Assembly (NCBI GenBank): GCA_033065855.1
Contig: JAVXUO010002091.1
Coordinates: 33,198 to 97,197 of the forward strand
Source: Escallonia rubra
Taxonomy: Eukaryota > Streptophyta > Magnoliopsida > Escalloniales > Escalloniaceae
DNA length: 64,000 nt
Direction of reading: 5' to 3'
Shown here: positions 60,890-64,000 of the stretch, in pieces
How positions within the stretch are numbered: position 1 is the stretch's first letter
How the letters are laid out: each line of letters opens with the position of its first letter
Translations under genes and position numbers: made by a program
Notes under the pieces: generated by a model
Told to the model about the DNA's origin: nothing
Seen by the model: only the letters and a program-made list of their open reading frames with translations
The model's database searches: none

Positions 60890-63800
60890 CTTTTTGAATA
60901 TGACCTGGGCTCTCTTATGCATGTTGCAAATACAAGTCAGTAACAGTAGTGTAGATGACCATAATATGTAACGCCAGGGCTTTTTCCATGATGTCACATA
61001 AGAGGTGCTAAAAGTTGCATGTAAAAACTATAATCGATAGTTATAATATGGATCTAATATGACCACGTTTGGTGCAACAAGTGACATCAAATAAAGTTGA
61101 AACATTTCTAGCTTTCAACTTCAGGGAATGCACAAAGAATCATATGTCTATGTGCATTAGTACTTGTGTCACGTCTATATTGAGGTTATATAATTTGCAT
61201 ACATTTATACATTCTAGTCTTACTGACTTTTATTTGTAGACATGCACAATTGTTTAGAAATAAATCGACTAAATGCTACTCACATGTAGTACTGGTGAGT
61301 ATATCAGTTTCAGTATATGTAAAATGTATATTTGAAATCCAGTATCGAGAAAAATTGTTAGTCAAACTTTGAGTTTGTCTATAAAAACAAAGAGAATCAT
61401 CAAAATATTCTTATGGATTGAAACTAAAACTACAACATATAGGAATTTTGATAAATTCATTTCAAGCTTAACTCTTTCGAACTCCAAATGGTTTTTAGTG
61501 GCACTTTTAATAATGGAATTCTTAACCTTAAAGACAAAAATGAAGTGGAAGAGTTCAAAATTCCATAATATATACTCCTCCCATCCCACATTATTTGATC
61601 AACTTTTTTTTTTAGGTCCGTCTCTCAAAAAATGTTCATTTCCACATTAAGAAAGATTTTGTAGGTACTTTTATATATTTATTATTTTTATATTATTTTT
61701 ATTCTATTTCCCTCCACATTTAAATTTCTATCAACTCATTTTCTCTTTCCTGGTCCACTTTCTTACACTTTTTTATTCATTTTTCTCTCCACATTTAACA
61801 CTGCAATAACTCATTTTCTCTCTCTTGTCCCATTTTCTTTCCTTCTTTCCTCCCTCTTTCTAAAGGGTAGAATGAAAAACACAATATATCACTTAAATCC
61901 TTAATCTGCATGCAAAAAAAAAATAATCAAATTATGTAGGACAGGGAGGGCGTACTAGAATTTTCAACTATCGAACTTTATTGCTTTAATTAACCATACG
62001 TCTCGTAGGTAACCTTAGAAACATGTGACAAATATGGGTGGTGACCATCCCCTCCCCCGCCGGCCCAAATGTAGATCTGCCACTGTAATGTCATGGTCTA
62101 GCCCCCTACTATCGCAATGGATGCTCCCATGAGAGAGTCTTCTTTGCGAAGAAAGAAGGCTTGCATGTACATTGTCAAGTACCGTGTACTATTGCCTAGA
62201 ATGATGTTATTCGTCTGAAGGTTATAATTGCCTATGGAAAGTGACTGGACACCTTATTGATTGAGCAGGCTTGGCAGCTGAGGCACCAACCACAAAGATC
62301 ACATTTGGTGGAGTGGGTTTTACCTTGTGCCACGGCCAAGTAGTTTTACAGTGAAGTCTGGGCAGCAAGACCCCGGTAAGACTGGAAGGCTCTGTGTAGA
62401 GATTTCTGCAGCGTGCTTGTCGCGCCAGTGTAACCAGACATTTTCCTGAAAGTGGATTTACGTCTTCTATCGCTTACAGCGCTGTATTACAGTGTCGTTT
62501 TGATGCTACCTTCCCGAAGCATTTGAAGACATGCCCAGAAAGGATATGATTAAGGTGATTATAGATTTTTGATTGCCCTTTAACTCGATTTGTAGTGCAT
62601 GATTTAGCTTACAGTTAGTTCCAACATCTAAAATGTAAGTCCAGTTAAGGTTTGTGATTTATATGTTTCTTCTTGAGAGATTTTGGAAAAGTTGGTTAAT
62701 TTAGATTAATTGAGACGAACTCAATAATGATCACGAGCCTGAATCGGAACTTGAAGATGAGAGGAGACCACCACGAATATATAAATTAATATTAATGATC
62801 ACGAGCTTGAACCACAATTCGCAACTTGTCACGAATCCCGGTTTGGCACCAAGTAGTGCCAGTTTAACTGTCCGAACGTAAATCTCGCTAAACGATCCCA
62901 AATGAGAGGAGAGCAAAACGAGTCGTATACACAATTCTATGGCTCGTTTATAACCCTAGTTGTCACTGAAAAAGTTTTCAACTCAAAATTAATTGGCAAC
63001 GAAGAGAGATGTTCACAAGATTTACATATTATGGTATTGGTTATCATTTTTTCAATGTGGGATTGATATTTCAACACGCTCTTTCACGTGTTGTCATACT
63101 TTTTTTTTTAGCGGCAAACACGTGTACGAATCAAACTGGGTGACACGTGTCGATCACCTCGGCCGTTTTTCTCACTTTTTTTTTGTGCCGGATGGGAAAG
63201 TCAGCATCAATTGTCCTTGAGTAACTTAATGCCCTTAAAAGAGTCGCCTATTGTTTCAATTCAATGTGACCCAGAGGAACTTTAATGCACAATTGGTCAA
63301 GTAATGAAGGCCATGTACCGTACGAAAGTGCAACTGTGTTAACCAAACCAGCCCCCCATGTTTTTCTGACCGGAGTCACGGGACGCATAGACATATCTGG
63401 AAGCATTAAATGGTGGCTTCGATAATATTGGTAACGTGATAGAATTTAATTACCTATACTGTAATTAATTAAAGAGGAGTATATTTATAGTGTTTTTTTT
63501 ATATTTTAATTTTGTCCATAAATTGCATTTCTGCTTACTTTCTCTATTAATAGTTCTGAAATGGTAACAATGGAATTTTAGATGTTAATAATTTTTCTAT
63601 TATTTTTCATCGCCTCTACAGAAATTGATACTAGCAAGTAATAAGTTGGTTACAGCTTTATATCTGCTACTTTCTCTCACTTTTCAAGTCCTACATCATT
63701 TTCTTCATTTTTTCATTATCAAAGTTACTTCTAACTTCATCTTGTACGTGTTAGATTCCGAATATTTAATGCGTTAAATTCTATTTCAAATATCTTGTAA

Positions 63801-64000
63801 TTTTTGTCATCAGGGATATTTTCGTAACTTTGAGTTGTTGGGTTTGGGCCTAAGAAATAACTTAGGCTTTTCAAGAAGCGGGTTAAACTTTGGGATTAGA
63901 TGGCCCGATTTGAATTTGGACTTTTATTGACCCTTTTAAAAATTGAAGAATTTTGGATGTAATGGTATTCTTACAATCTTCTAACATTAAAGAATATAAA
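60890..64000. other. Region downstream of STIL2
   Basis: The 3' flank includes an AATAAA at 61089-61094 that could end the STIL2 transcript. Beyond the MITE at 61575-61952 there is no gene I can support. Small duplications occur near 62727 and 62796 (TGATCACGAGC(C/T)TGAA). ACACGTGT-type boxes lie at about 63118-63126 and 63143-63150. Confidence 0.45.
61575..61952. mobile_element. Stowaway-like MITE
   Basis: 378 bp between TA dinucleotides (61573-61574 and 61953-61954). The left end CTCCTCCCATCCCACATTA faces the complement of ATTATGTAGGACAGGGAGGG, the Stowaway-type terminus. The body is T/C-rich on the left and A-rich near the right, and non-coding. Confidence 0.75.

Overview
The window looks like nuclear DNA from a flowering plant, most likely a eudicot. 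It is AT-rich with long gene-poor stretches, its genes have GT-AG introns, and transposon families typical of angiosperms (hAT, PIF/Harbinger-like, Stowaway-like, a tRNA-derived SINE) are scattered through it. I see three complete protein-coding genes in 64 kb and no rRNA or convincing tRNA gene. The species cannot be fixed from the sequence.

Genes. (1) About 5.3-8.8 kb, minus strand: a five-exon BTB-TAZ scaffold protein of the BT1/BT2 type, 358 aa. (2) About 29.1-31.1 kb, minus strand: a four-exon secreted PL1 pectate lyase of the PLY18/PLY22 type, 404 aa. (3) About 53.3-60.9 kb, plus strand: a six-exon STICHEL-like protein, a plant relative of the bacterial DnaX clamp-loader subunit, 1015 aa and closest in style to STICHEL-like 2. 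All three models join in frame with consensus splice sites. From memory, Arabidopsis has BT1 next to pectate lyase PLY22 on chromosome 5 (At5g63160/At5g63180) and PLY18 next to STICHEL-like 2 on chromosome 4 (At4g24780/At4g24790). This window would then keep the undivided ancestral order. The genes are neighbours, not a pathway: a transcription/ubiquitin scaffold, a wall-loosening enzyme and a cell-shape regulator.

Between the genes. 9-19 kb holds MITE remnants, an ACGT-rich promoter-like patch, a 0.4-kb tandem duplication, a SINE with an 18-bp target duplication and a Harbinger-like element with CCA-rich filling. 19.3-21.5 kb is the most unusual object: a 2.15-kb element set inside an (AT)n tract, with TIRs of about 190 bp, about a dozen near-identical short palindromes and what looks like a captured fragment of a SKIP2/VFB-type F-box/LRR gene. 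22.2-22.7 kb is a hAT-like element with a perfect 8-bp target duplication. 40-45 kb is a nest of Harbinger-like and hAT-like elements. 48.4-50.3 kb is a GC-rich repeat with a TATA box, probably an old LTR. A further hAT-like element lies in the long second intron of the STICHEL-like gene.

Limits: exon boundaries come from reading frame, splice consensus and family knowledge, not transcripts. Transposon families are assigned from termini and target duplications only. Most remaining short open frames look random.
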